Of a DNA stretch of 17,981 nt, positions 6,672 to 13,314 are shown in pieces. Position 1 is the first letter of the stretch. Each line of letters starts with the position of its first letter. Origin of the DNA: JAUQQI01 sp040289115 (GTDB lineage: Bacteria; Chloroflexota; Dehalococcoidia; JAUQQI01); NCBI GenBank assembly GCA_040289115.1, contig PSKS01000048.1, positions 1 through 17,981 on the forward strand, in the 5' to 3' direction. A program made the position numbers and the translations under genes. The notes under the pieces were generated by a model. It was not told where the DNA came from and ran no database searches. It saw only the letters and a program-made list of their open reading frames with translations.

Positions 6672-7961
6672 GTGGGTCAGGTCCTCCCCTTCGTCGGCCT
6701 TAGGTACGACCCGGCCCGGGTCGGTGGGCTTGGTAACGTCGTGGCACCCCCCTACGACGTCATCCCACCCGAGGAGGCCCCGAGGTACCTCCACCGGAGC
6801 CCCTATAACATCGCCCGGGTCGAGCTTCCCCGGCTGACCTGGCCCGAAGCCCCGGAGCCCTACCGGCTGGCCGCCGCCGAGTTGGGCCGCTGGCAGGCCG
6901 AGGGAATTCTACGGCGCAACCCGGCCCCGGGTTTTTACGTTTACACCCTGGCCTTCGAGTGGGGAGGCCGCCCCTTCACCCGGGTGGGTTTGGTGGGGAT
7001 GGTCCGTATTCCCGACCGGCCGGACGGCTCCGTCCTGGCCCACGAGCGGACGGTCCCGGCCACCGTGGCCGACCGCCTGGAGCTTCTCCGGACCACTCGT
7101 ACCAACACCAGCCCCCTCTTCGGCCTGGTCCTGGACGATGGCGCCGCCCTCGGGGCGGAGCTTTCCCGCCTAAGCGCCACCCTTGAGCCAGTGGCCGAGG
7201 TGGCCGACGGGACCGAGCACCACCGGCTCGCTTACCTAGCGGAGCCGGCCGCCCTTCGTAGGCTTGGGTGGCTGCTGATGGGGGCCCAGGTGGTGGTGGC
7301 CGACGGCCATCACCGTTTCCGGGCGGCCCAGCTCTTCCGGGATGAGAACCGCCGGCGTCTAGGGGAGCAGCCCCGGGCCGCCTGGAACTACGTGCTGATG
7401 GTTCTCTACCCGGCGGTTGACCCCAGCCTCATTATCCTGCCCACCCACCGGCTAATTCCCGACGGTCCCGGTCCCGACCAAGTTCTCGGCCGCCTCGAAC
7501 CCCACTTTGAGGTGCGGCCCTTTGGGGGGTCGGCCCAAGAGCTGGCATCGGAGCTGGAAGCTTGGGACCGCCCGGCCTTCGGCCTCTACGGCCCGGGGGG
7601 CCTTTACCTACTGATTCTCCGGCGCCGGCCTGAGCCGGGGTCCGGCTGGCCGGCGGACCGGCCGGAGGCCTGGCGGCAGGTGGATGTGGGCCTGGCCCAG
7701 GTCCTCATCATCGAGGGGGCCTTTGGGGTCGATGACCCCGGCCGGCTGGGCTACACCCGGGAGCTGGCCGAGGCCGTGGGGCAAGTGGACGCCGGTCGCT
7801 ACGGCTGGGCGGTGATTCTGCGGCCGCCCCGGGCAGAGGAGGTGGTGAGCCTGGCCCGGGCCGGGGTGGAAATGCCCCCAAAATCAACCTATTTTTACCC
7901 GAAGCCCCTCTCCGGACTGGTCCTGGCACCCCTGGACCAGGAGCTTCCGGACGCTCTATAA
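6672..7961 (+). CDS. DUF1015 family protein
   Basis: This 429-residue soluble protein has the DUF1015 signatures in order: VAPPYDVI (24-31), HERT (124-127), TNTSPLFGL (144-152) and VVVADGHHRFRAA (207-219). The conserved ADGHHR motif resembles those of the ParB/sulfiredoxin-like fold, so nucleotide binding or hydrolysis has been suspected for the family, but its reaction is not established. Length is typical. It starts with GTG at 6672, 3 bases after the rpsT stop and without an evident ribosome site of its own, which suggests translational coupling. DUF1015 genes are often seen near serine-biosynthesis genes; none is visible here. Confidence 0.88.
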   Translation: MGQVLPFVGLRYDPARVGGLGNVVAPPYDVIPPEEAPRYLHRSPYNIARVELPRLTWPEAPEPYRLAAAELGRWQAEGILRRNPAPGFYVYTLAFEWGGRPFTRVGLVGMVRIPDRPDGSVLAHERTVPATVADRLELLRTTRTNTSPLFGLVLDDGAALGAELSRLSATLEPVAEVADGTEHHRLAYLAEPAALRRLGWLLMGAQVVVADGHHRFRAAQLFRDENRRRLGEQPRAAWNYVLMVLYPAVDPSLIILPTHRLIPDGPGPDQVLGRLEPHFEVRPFGGSAQELASELEAWDRPAFGLYGPGGLYLLILRRRPEPGSGWPADRPEAWRQVDVGLAQVLIIEGAFGVDDPGRLGYTRELAEAVGQVDAGRYGWAVILRPPRAEEVVSLARAGVEMPPKSTYFYPKPLSGLVLAPLDQELPDAL

Positions 7962-7964
7962 TTT

Positions 7965-7980
7965 TTAAAGTAAACTTTAA
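7965..7980. promoter_or_regulatory. Operator-like palindrome before the VOC dioxygenase gene
   Basis: TTAAAGT-AA-ACTTTAA is a perfect 7-bp inverted repeat with a 2-base centre, in the 41-base gap between DUF1015 and the VOC gene, 22 bases before the ATG. It is AT-rich in a G+C-rich setting, as for many repressor operators. It is not followed by a T-run, so it is not a terminator. Confidence 0.4.
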
Positions 7981-8002
7981 TTCGGGTCGGGAGGCTTTGT
8001 AA

Positions 8003-8965
8003 ATGGTCGACCAGATCCCGGGGGTTCACCACGTTACCGCCGTCGCCAGCGACCCCAACATCACCATTGATTTTTACACCCGGGTTCTCGGACTGCGATT
8101 GGTGAAAATAACCGTCAATTTTGATGACCCCTCGGCCTATCATTTCTACTTCGGCGACGAACTGGGCCGCCCGGGGACGATCCTAACTTTCTTCGTCTGG
8201 CCCCGCGCCTTTCCGGGCCGTCGGGGGGTTGGCCAGGTCACGGCCGTCGCCCTTTCCGTTCCGGCCGCAAGTTTTGATTACTGGCAGGGCCGGCTTGAGG
8301 CCCACGGCGTCCGGCTCGAGCCCCCGACCGAGCGTTTTGACGAGAGAGTCCTGGTTTTCTACGACCCTGACGGCCTGCAGCTGGAGCTGGTGGCCGGACC
8401 CGAACCGGACGACCGGGAGCCCTGGTCCGGGGGGCCGGTGCCTGCCGAGCATGCCATCCGGGGGGTCTACGGGGTGACCCTGACGGAGGCGACCGCCGAC
8501 CCGACGGCCGGGCTGCTTACCCAGATTATGGGGTTTAAGTTCCAGGGTGCCGCAGCCGGCCGGTACCGGTATACCGCCGGGGCGGGCGGTCCGGGGGCCA
8601 TCGTGGACGTGGAGGTCCGCCGAGACCTTTTCCGGGGGCGGGTCGCGGCCGGGACGGTGCACCACGTGGCCTTCCGGACGGAGAACGCCGAGACGCAGCT
8701 GGCCTGGCGGAGCCGGCTGCTGGCCGCCGGGTACCAGGTTACCCCGGTGCGGGACCGGCTTTACTTCCGCTCCATCTATTTCTTTGAGCCGGGCGGGGTC
8801 CTCTTTGAGGTCGCCACCGACCCGCCGGGCTTCACGGTGGACGAGCCGGCCGAGGCCCTGGGGGCCGGCCTGCGGTTGCCGCCCTGGCTGGAATCCCGAC
8901 GGGCCGAGCTGGAGGCCCTTTTGCCACCCCTCCACCTGCCGGGCCAGCCCACCCCTACCCCGTAA
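8003..8965 (+). CDS. VOC-family ring-cleaving dioxygenase (MhqO/MhqE-like)
   Basis: This 320-residue protein is built of tandem glyoxalase/bleomycin-resistance (VOC) modules. The first opens IPGVHHVTAVASDPN (5-19) and closes DPDGLQLELVAGPEP. The second has the metal-ligand stretch VHHVAFRTENAE (219-230) and RDRLYFRSIYFFEPGG with FEVATDPPGF. Likely metal ligands are His9 or His10, Glu128, His220 or His221, and Glu269. These blocks match the quinone-responsive ring-cleaving dioxygenases, which open hydroquinone or catechol-type rings. Substrate is not determined here. The ATG at 8003 has GGGAGG at 7989-7994, 8 bases upstream. In many genomes this gene is paired with an MhqD-type esterase; here it is followed by decayed sequence. 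Confidence 0.87.
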   Translation: MVDQIPGVHHVTAVASDPNITIDFYTRVLGLRLVKITVNFDDPSAYHFYFGDELGRPGTILTFFVWPRAFPGRRGVGQVTAVALSVPAASFDYWQGRLEAHGVRLEPPTERFDERVLVFYDPDGLQLELVAGPEPDDREPWSGGPVPAEHAIRGVYGVTLTEATADPTAGLLTQIMGFKFQGAAAGRYRYTAGAGGPGAIVDVEVRRDLFRGRVAAGTVHHVAFRTENAETQLAWRSRLLAAGYQVTPVRDRLYFRSIYFFEPGGVLFEVATDPPGFTVDEPAEALGAGLRLPPWLESRRAELEALLPPLHLPGQPTPTP

Positions 8966-8974
8966 CATTGTTTC

Positions 8975-9008
8975 GGCCGGGACCTTTGTTTGGGGTAGTT
9001 GTCCGGCC
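8975..9008 (+). repeat. GC-rich hairpin after the VOC gene
   Basis: GGCCGGGAC at 8975-8983 pairs with GTCCGGCC at 9001-9008, 8 pairs with one bulged G and a 17-base loop. No T-tract follows, so it is at best a weak or decayed terminator. The stretch from here to 9145 holds no recognisable gene. Confidence 0.3.
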
Positions 9009-9145
9009 CAGTCTCAGAATCCAGGGCGTAGCTTGAGCGTTCGGGCAGGAGCAGGCTTTCCGGATCGGGACGTTTCTTAGCTTGCGGTTCCCCGTCACAG
9101 CCTCGACTGCTGGATGAGTCGGCTGCGCTCAAAACCTTCTCATAG

Positions 9146-9899
9146 TTGCAGCTTTACGCTGCCACCCACCCCAGTCCGGTTCGCCGCCTCCGGGACCACG
9201 CCCCGGCCGACCATGGCCGACCCCTGGCCGGCCCGCCCAACTCACCCGAAAGCCTGCTGCCTGCCAATTTCAGGGCCGGGCCCTTCGGCCGCCTGGAATG
9301 GACCCTGGACGGGCAGGACTATTACCTGCAGTTCTTTCCGCCTTCCCTCCAGCGGCCGGAAAGCCCCCCGGAGTTCATTCTTCAGGCAATGGCCCACGCC
9401 GGGGTCGACCGGGTCGTCCTCCAGAACGCGCACCTCTACGGCCGACTGGATGAGTATTTCGCCGAGGCCGTAAGGCGCTACCCTGATAAATTCATCGGGT
9501 TGGCCAGTGTTGACGAGTCCAGGGCCGATACCGGGTTGGAGGTCAGCCGCCTGCGCCGTTCGGTGCGGGAACTGGGCCTGCGGGGCCTTTACTACGCCAA
9601 CCGGGGCCTCTTTCTTGAGCGCTACCGGCGGGGGTTTTGATGACCCGACCTTTGACGGCTTCTGGACCGAAGTTCGCCGCCTGGGAATCCCCGTCTTTTG
9701 GGAGATCCAGGCCATCCCCGAGCCCACCCAGGAAAACCTCCTAAAGGAGGTCGAGCGGCTCAACCGTTGGAACGTGGAGCGCAACTGTACCTACCGCCAG
9801 TCGCTTGAATACCTGACGTTAAACCTGGACTTTTTGACCCCGTCGGAGCTGGACCTAATCCTCGGGGGCAACGTCCTGCGACTTTTTAAGGCGTTTTGA
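9146..9899 (+). pseudogene. Amidohydrolase (amidohydrolase-2 type) pseudogene: truncated, frameshifted and internally deleted
   Basis: Two frames together recall a metal-dependent amidohydrolase. Frame one (to 9640) has LQLYAATHPSPVRRLRDHA, AHAGVDRVVLQNAHLYGRLD, YFAEAVRRYPDKFIGLASVD and ELGLRGLYYANRGLF. Frame two (to 9899) resumes at FDDPTFDGFW, LGIPVFWEIQAIP, and ends CTYRQSLEYL with LILGGNVLRLFKAF. There are three lesions. The N-terminal strand with the expected HxH metal motif is absent, and TAG at 9143-9145 precedes the first homologous codon. One extra base lies in the G5T4 run at 9630-9638. At about 9770, LNRW joins directly to NVERNCTYRQSL, whereas relatives have roughly 130 residues with catalytic metal ligands between these blocks. 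The family comparison is from memory. The product cannot be active. Confidence 0.82.
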
Positions 9900-9913
9900 G
9901 CCCTGCCTTTTGA

Positions 9914-11644
9914 TTACGGGGCGACCGTTAGGATGAGGGCAGAGGGTCTGGACGGGTCATGGAAGACCTGCTGGACGGCCACCTGAGCCTCGGCCTCGAG
10001 CCCGAAGGGCCCGCCCCTATTCAGGTTCCGGTCAAACCTGGGAAAATTGCTGGAGGAGACCTCCAGCCTTACCCGATGGCCCGCCCGGAAAACATGAGCC
10101 GTATACCAGAGGTCGACCTCTATCCCGTAGACCCGCCCGGGCTCCAGCAACTCCTCCCGGTCGGTCCCGTTGCGGTGACGCAGCCGCAGGATACCGTCGC
10201 TAATGTTGATAGCCCGTCCATCGGGGTAAACGTCCACCAGCTTGGCCGTAAAATCCGTGTCCGGCGCACTGCTGGTCACATAGAGCCTAACCTTGACCGG
10301 CCCCAAAACCTTAAGCTCTTTCTGCAGCGGACCGCTCGTGTAGACTAGAACGTCTGGCCGGGCCTCCACCTCCCGCTGATCATAGGCCCCACCCGGAAGG
10401 TAAACGTCACTGCAGCACAATCCCCCGCCCCGGGTCGGAACCGGATTTTCCGGGTCGTAAACGAACCGGTCCGGGGGCTCCTCACCGGGCGCCTCGGCCG
10501 AAAGCACCCCGTCGCCCCAAAGCCCGTTGGCCCGGCCCCCAGAGTGCAGATAAAGTTTTAACTCTTCTGCCCCCGGCGGCGGAAAATCCTCAAAGTCTTC
10601 CCACAGGTTTCTACCCATGATGAAAAGCCTTACCGGTGGCTCCCGGTCCACCCCGTTGTCCACACCTTTGAGCCAGCGGTCAAACCAGCGCAGCTGAAGC
10701 CCCATCAGGTCGACAACCTGCGAGGCCGCCTGAACCCCGAAGTTGACCTCCCCCACCAGGTTCCCCATCCAGAGCAGGGACCGGGTCACATGGGCCCAGG
10801 GCCCCACGATAAGCCGGCTTTTGCGGGCCGCCTCCGAGCCACCCCGGGACCTCAGGCCCAAAAAGTTTCTGACCGTCCCGTAAAGAAAGATGTCGTACCA
10901 GCCCCCGATGTTTAAGGCCACAGCTTTTACCCGGTCGTAGTGGGCCTCAATGTTTACCCGCCGCCAGTAGTCGTCGTAAAGGGGATGCGCTAGCCACTCC
11001 TGAAAGTAGTCGACCCCGGCCAGGGGCGGGAAATCCTTAAGGGGCAGGTGCCGAAACCACCGGTCCAGCTCGTCCATCGCCCGGATAAGCCGGCCCACGG
11101 CCGCCTCGTCCCCCGGCCGCTCTTTAAGAAGAGTGTCCAGAGCCAGGAAATTTACTGCCCACGAGACGATAAAGCCCCACTCGAAGGCCCCGCCCTGGTA
11201 AAACCAGCCCTCGTGGTAATTTGAGGCCGTGATGTTCGGGGCGATGGCCAGCAGGTGGGGTGGCGAGGCGATGGCGGCAAGCCACTGGGTCGCCCCCACG
11301 TAGGACGCCCCAGCCATCCCCACCCGACCGTCCGACCAGGGCTGGGCGGCACACCACTCGACGGCGTCGTAGCCGTCGTCTATCTCCTGGTGAATGGGCC
11401 TAAATTTGCCTTCGGAGGCGTAGCGGCCCCGGACGTCCTGGACACAAACCACGTAGCCGGCGGCGGCCGCCCGGACCGGGTCGAACATTATCACGTTGGT
11501 GAGCAAAGGGTCGGCCTTGTTGTAGGGCGTCCGGACCAGGATTGTCGGGAAGCGACCGTCGGCATCGGGCCGGTAGATGTCGGTGGCCAGGGTGACCCTG
11601 TCTCGCATGGGCACCGCCACGTCCTTCTCGACCAGAATCCGCAT
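9914..11644 (-). CDS. CocE/NonD-family alpha/beta hydrolase (X-Pro dipeptidyl-peptidase S15-like)
   Basis: This 576-residue serine hydrolase is of the family that includes cocaine esterase, glutaryl-7-ACA acylase and X-Pro dipeptidyl peptidases, which cleave esters or amides. The N-terminal alpha/beta domain reads VPMRDRVTLATDIYRP (11-26), QDVRGRYASEG (69-79) and nucleophile elbow GASYVG with Ser114. GPWAHVTRS and FFDRWLKG-type sequence (LRWFDRWLKGVDNG) follow. The C-terminal jelly-roll domain has APDTDFTAKLVDVYPDGRA and HRVRLEVSSSNFPRFDRN. No signal peptide is seen, so it is probably cytoplasmic. The ATG at 11644 has AAAGGGGAAG about 6 bases upstream. It is complete and intact although it sits between two pseudogenes. 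Substrate is unknown. Confidence 0.92.
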   Translation of the reverse strand: MRILVEKDVAVPMRDRVTLATDIYRPDADGRFPTILVRTPYNKADPLLTNVIMFDPVRAAAAGYVVCVQDVRGRYASEGKFRPIHQEIDDGYDAVEWCAAQPWSDGRVGMAGASYVGATQWLAAIASPPHLLAIAPNITASNYHEGWFYQGGAFEWGFIVSWAVNFLALDTLLKERPGDEAAVGRLIRAMDELDRWFRHLPLKDFPPLAGVDYFQEWLAHPLYDDYWRRVNIEAHYDRVKAVALNIGGWYDIFLYGTVRNFLGLRSRGGSEAARKSRLIVGPWAHVTRSLLWMGNLVGEVNFGVQAASQVVDLMGLQLRWFDRWLKGVDNGVDREPPVRLFIMGRNLWEDFEDFPPPGAEELKLYLHSGGRANGLWGDGVLSAEAPGEEPPDRFVYDPENPVPTRGGGLCCSDVYLPGGAYDQREVEARPDVLVYTSGPLQKELKVLGPVKVRLYVTSSAPDTDFTAKLVDVYPDGRAINISDGILRLRHRNGTDREELLEPGRVYGIEVDLWYTAHVFRAGHRVRLEVSSSNFPRFDRNLNRGGPFGLEAEAQVAVQQVFHDPSRPSALILTVAP

Positions 11645-11681
11645 GAGGACTTCCCCTTTCCGCAGGTATTGAGTTAATTAT

Positions 11682-11756
11682 AGTCTCGCACCAGAAAACC
11701 GTCCAGGGATGGCTTTGTCTTGTAAAGCTTCTGCGGCGGCGAGACTTTAGTCTTGC
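11682..11756. promoter_or_regulatory. Operator-like palindrome with an upstream half-site between divergent genes
   Basis: GCGAGACT-TT-AGTCTTGC at 11739-11756 is an 18-bp near-perfect palindrome (one mismatch). An extra copy of one half, AGTCTCGC, lies at 11682-11689 and is an exact inverse of the left arm. The group lies between the CocE start (11644, minus) and the start of the FAD-subunit remnant (11820, plus), where a regulator of both would bind. An AT-rich TAAAAT at 11773-11778 could be a -10 for the plus-strand gene. Confidence 0.5.
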
Positions 11757-11819
11757 AAGTGCAGATGGTGCTTAAAATACAGACAAACGGTTGTCCTATT
11801 TTGACGAGGAGGTGGTCTG

Positions 11820-12240
11820 ATGTCAGCTTGGGCGACAGACCTGCAGGCCTCGGGTCCCGTCTATCCGCCCTTTTTCGGCCCGGCCCCGAACGTCGACCTG
11901 CTCCGTCGTCTACATCGGCGACCTGGCTGGGCTGCACTTCATCCGGGCCGATTCTGATGGCCTTCAGATCGGGCCCCTTACCACCCACAGTGAGCTGGCC
12001 ACCTCGGCCCTGGTCTGGGAGCGAGCCCCGATCCTAGCCCGGGCGGCCGCCCAGATCGCTGGCCCGGCCGTCCGCAACCTAGCCACCGTCGGCGGCAACG
12101 TTGCCCGGGGCTACGCACTCTCCAGGTCACGCTGACCTCCTGCGCGGTCTTGGTCGTTGCCGACGCGTCGGGATGTCCTGACCTCTGCCTCTGCAACTCG
12201 CGTCCTGGCCCATTACCTCCCGGTTCAGGAGACGCTATGA
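11820..12240 (+). pseudogene. Remnant of CoxM/XdhB-type FAD-binding subunit of a molybdenum hydroxylase
   Basis: A frame from about 11908 to 12135 reads VYIGDLAGLHFIRAD, LQIGPLTTHSELATSALVWE and IAGPAVRNLATVGGNVA. This is the FAD-binding core of the medium subunit of CO dehydrogenase or xanthine dehydrogenase (family pattern: IG.LTTH.ELA, IAGPAVRN.AT.GGN). Another frame then continues with DLL-like and AVLVVADAS sequence to a stop at 12240. Upstream, ATG at 11820 has an excellent GAGGAGGT site 6 bases away, but that frame stops before the core and lacks the usual N-terminal LAGGQSL region. Frames are broken in at least two places and the C-terminal two-thirds is missing. No molybdopterin or iron-sulfur subunit gene adjoins. 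Confidence 0.75.
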
Positions 12241-12283
12241 TTTAAGCAGCAATCTCTGTAAGTTCGGAAAAATTTATGGCAGT

Positions 12284-12319
12284 GGCCCGGCCGGCACAGC
12301 TGGTTTCACCGGCCGGGCC
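12284..12319. repeat. Perfect 11-bp GC-rich hairpin
   Basis: GGCCCGGCCGG at 12284-12294 pairs perfectly with CCGGCCGGGCC at 12309-12319 around a 14-base loop. On the plus strand no T-run follows. On the minus strand an AT-rich stretch follows (AAATTTTT). It may be a leftover terminator of the decayed FAD-subunit gene, insulating the ribosomal operon, or a dispersed GC hairpin. Confidence 0.45.
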
Positions 12320-12369
12320 GGCAGCCGAGACCTTGACTTAAAAACACCGAGGGACATCCTTCCGGAAAC

Positions 12370-12472
12370 TTGACACAGGTTTTGCCTGGATAGGGCGTTA
12401 TAATTTATAATGCTCCCAGTGGGTGGGGGTTAGGCCCTGGCCCAAACTTAAAGTGCTCCCACGTGGTGAACC
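12370..12472 (+). promoter_or_regulatory. rplU operon promoter and leader
   Basis: TTGCCT at 12382-12387 and TATAAT at 12406-12411 are 18 bases apart, a good sigma-70-type pair. A second TATAAT lies at 12399-12404 and a consensus TTGACA at 12370-12375, but those two are 23 bases apart. Transcription would start near 12418, giving a leader of about 55 bases. In it, GTGGG (12419-12423) can pair with CCCAC (12458-12462), close to the L21 start, and TGCTCCCA occurs twice (12411 and 12454). Autogenous control by L21 is possible but not shown. Confidence 0.55.
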
Positions 12473-12811
12473 ATGTACGCGATCGTTGAAACCGGCGGCA
12501 AACAGTACCGGGTCCAGCCCGGCGATACCCTGCTGGTGGAGCGGCTTGAGGCCCCCGTAGGCGGTCAAGTGGACCTTGACCGGGTTCTGTTGGTGGTGCC
12601 AGACTCCGGCCCGCCCCTGGTGGGGCGGCCCCTCGTTCCCGGGGCGCGGGTTCGGGCCCGGGTCATGGCCCAGGAGAAGGGCCGGAAGATTATCGTTTTC
12701 AAATTCAAGGCCAAGACCCGATACCGGCGCAAGCACGGACACCGCCAGCGGTACACCCGGCTGGCGGTGGAGGAGATCCAACTGGGTGAGGTGAACCAGA
12801 ATGGCCCATAA
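12473..12811 (+). CDS. rplU: 50S ribosomal protein L21
   Basis: This 112-residue 23S rRNA-binding protein of the large subunit has the classic opening MYAIVETGGKQYRVQPGD, the central PLVPGARVRARVMAQEKGRKI, and the signature FKFKAKTRYRRKHGHRQRYT near residues 77-96. The C-terminus (EIQLGEVNQNGP) is about 10 residues longer than usual because the gene overlaps rpmA by 11 bases. The ATG at 12473 has only a weak G-rich site (GTGGTG) upstream. It is first in a ribosomal operon with rpmA and rpmE; there is no Prp protease gene between rplU and rpmA. Confidence 0.97.
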   Translation: MYAIVETGGKQYRVQPGDTLLVERLEAPVGGQVDLDRVLLVVPDSGPPLVGRPLVPGARVRARVMAQEKGRKIIVFKFKAKTRYRRKHGHRQRYTRLAVEEIQLGEVNQNGP

Positions 12812-13061
12812 GAAAGGTGGCGGAAGCACCCGAAACGGCCGCGACAGCATTTCTAAGCGGCTGGGCGTAAAGCGTTTTGACGGTCAGTTCGTCCGGGCCG
12901 GCGAGGTTCTGGTCCGGCAGCGGGGCACCAGGATCGTCCCGGGCCGGAACGTCGGCCTCGGCCGGGATGACACCCTCTTTGCCCTTAAGGACGGGTTTGT
13001 CAAGTTCGACTTCTACGCCCGGGACAAAAAGCGGGTCAACGTCATCCCAGCCGCGGTCTGA
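12801..13061 (+). CDS. rpmA: 50S ribosomal protein L27
   Basis: This 86-residue protein's N-terminal tail reaches the peptidyl-transferase centre. It begins MAHKKGGGSTRNGRDSISKR and continues with RLGVKRFDGQFVRAGEVLVR, QRGTRIVPGRNVGLGRDDTL and a short C-terminus. It starts directly with AHKKG, without the N-terminal extension that Firmicutes remove with Prp, consistent with the lack of a prp gene. It overlaps the end of rplU (12801-12811) in another frame, with GAGGTGA about 7 bases before the ATG inside rplU, so translation is likely coupled. Confidence 0.97.
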   Translation: MAHKKGGGSTRNGRDSISKRLGVKRFDGQFVRAGEVLVRQRGTRIVPGRNVGLGRDDTLFALKDGFVKFDFYARDKKRVNVIPAAV

Positions 13062-13065
13062 CCCC

Positions 13066-13296
13066 ATGAAGCCGAAGATCCATCCCCAGTACTACCCGAA
13101 TGCGCAGGTAATCTGTGCCTGCGGTAACACCTTCACCACCGGCTCCACCAAGCCGGTCCTCCGGGTGGAGGTCTGCAGCCGGTGCCACCCCTTCTTTACC
13201 GGCGAACAGCGCATCGTGGACACAGCCGGACGGGTGGAGCGTTTCCTCCGGCGGTACGGCCGGGAGCAGGAGCAGGGGGAGGGCGGTCAGGAGTAA
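13066..13296 (+). CDS. rpmE: 50S ribosomal protein L31, zinc-binding type
   Basis: This 76-residue protein opens MKPKIHPQYYPNAQVICACG. It keeps the four zinc ligands of the C+ form: Cys17 and Cys19 in ICACGN, Cys37 and Cys40 in VCSRCHPFFTG. FTTGSTKPVLRVEVCSRCHP and FTGEQRIVDTAGRVERF are typical. L31 bridges the two ribosomal subunits. The ATG at 13066 lies 4 bases after the rpmA stop. No strong ribosome site of its own is seen, so coupling to rpmA is likely. The C-terminal tail (REQEQGEGGQE) is acidic and low in complexity. Confidence 0.95.
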   Translation: MKPKIHPQYYPNAQVICACGNTFTTGSTKPVLRVEVCSRCHPFFTGEQRIVDTAGRVERFLRRYGREQEQGEGGQE

Positions 13297-13314
13297 CCGT
13301 CTCCCGGTAGCTTC

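Noticed and set aside
8183..8968. 261-codon frame opposite the VOC gene
   Set aside because: Shadow of a real gene, no motif and no promoter or ribosome site.
12370..12404. TTGACA paired with the first TATAAT as the rplU promoter
   Set aside because: The spacing is 23 bases, too long for a normal sigma-70 promoter; TTGCCT with the second TATAAT at 18 bases fits better.
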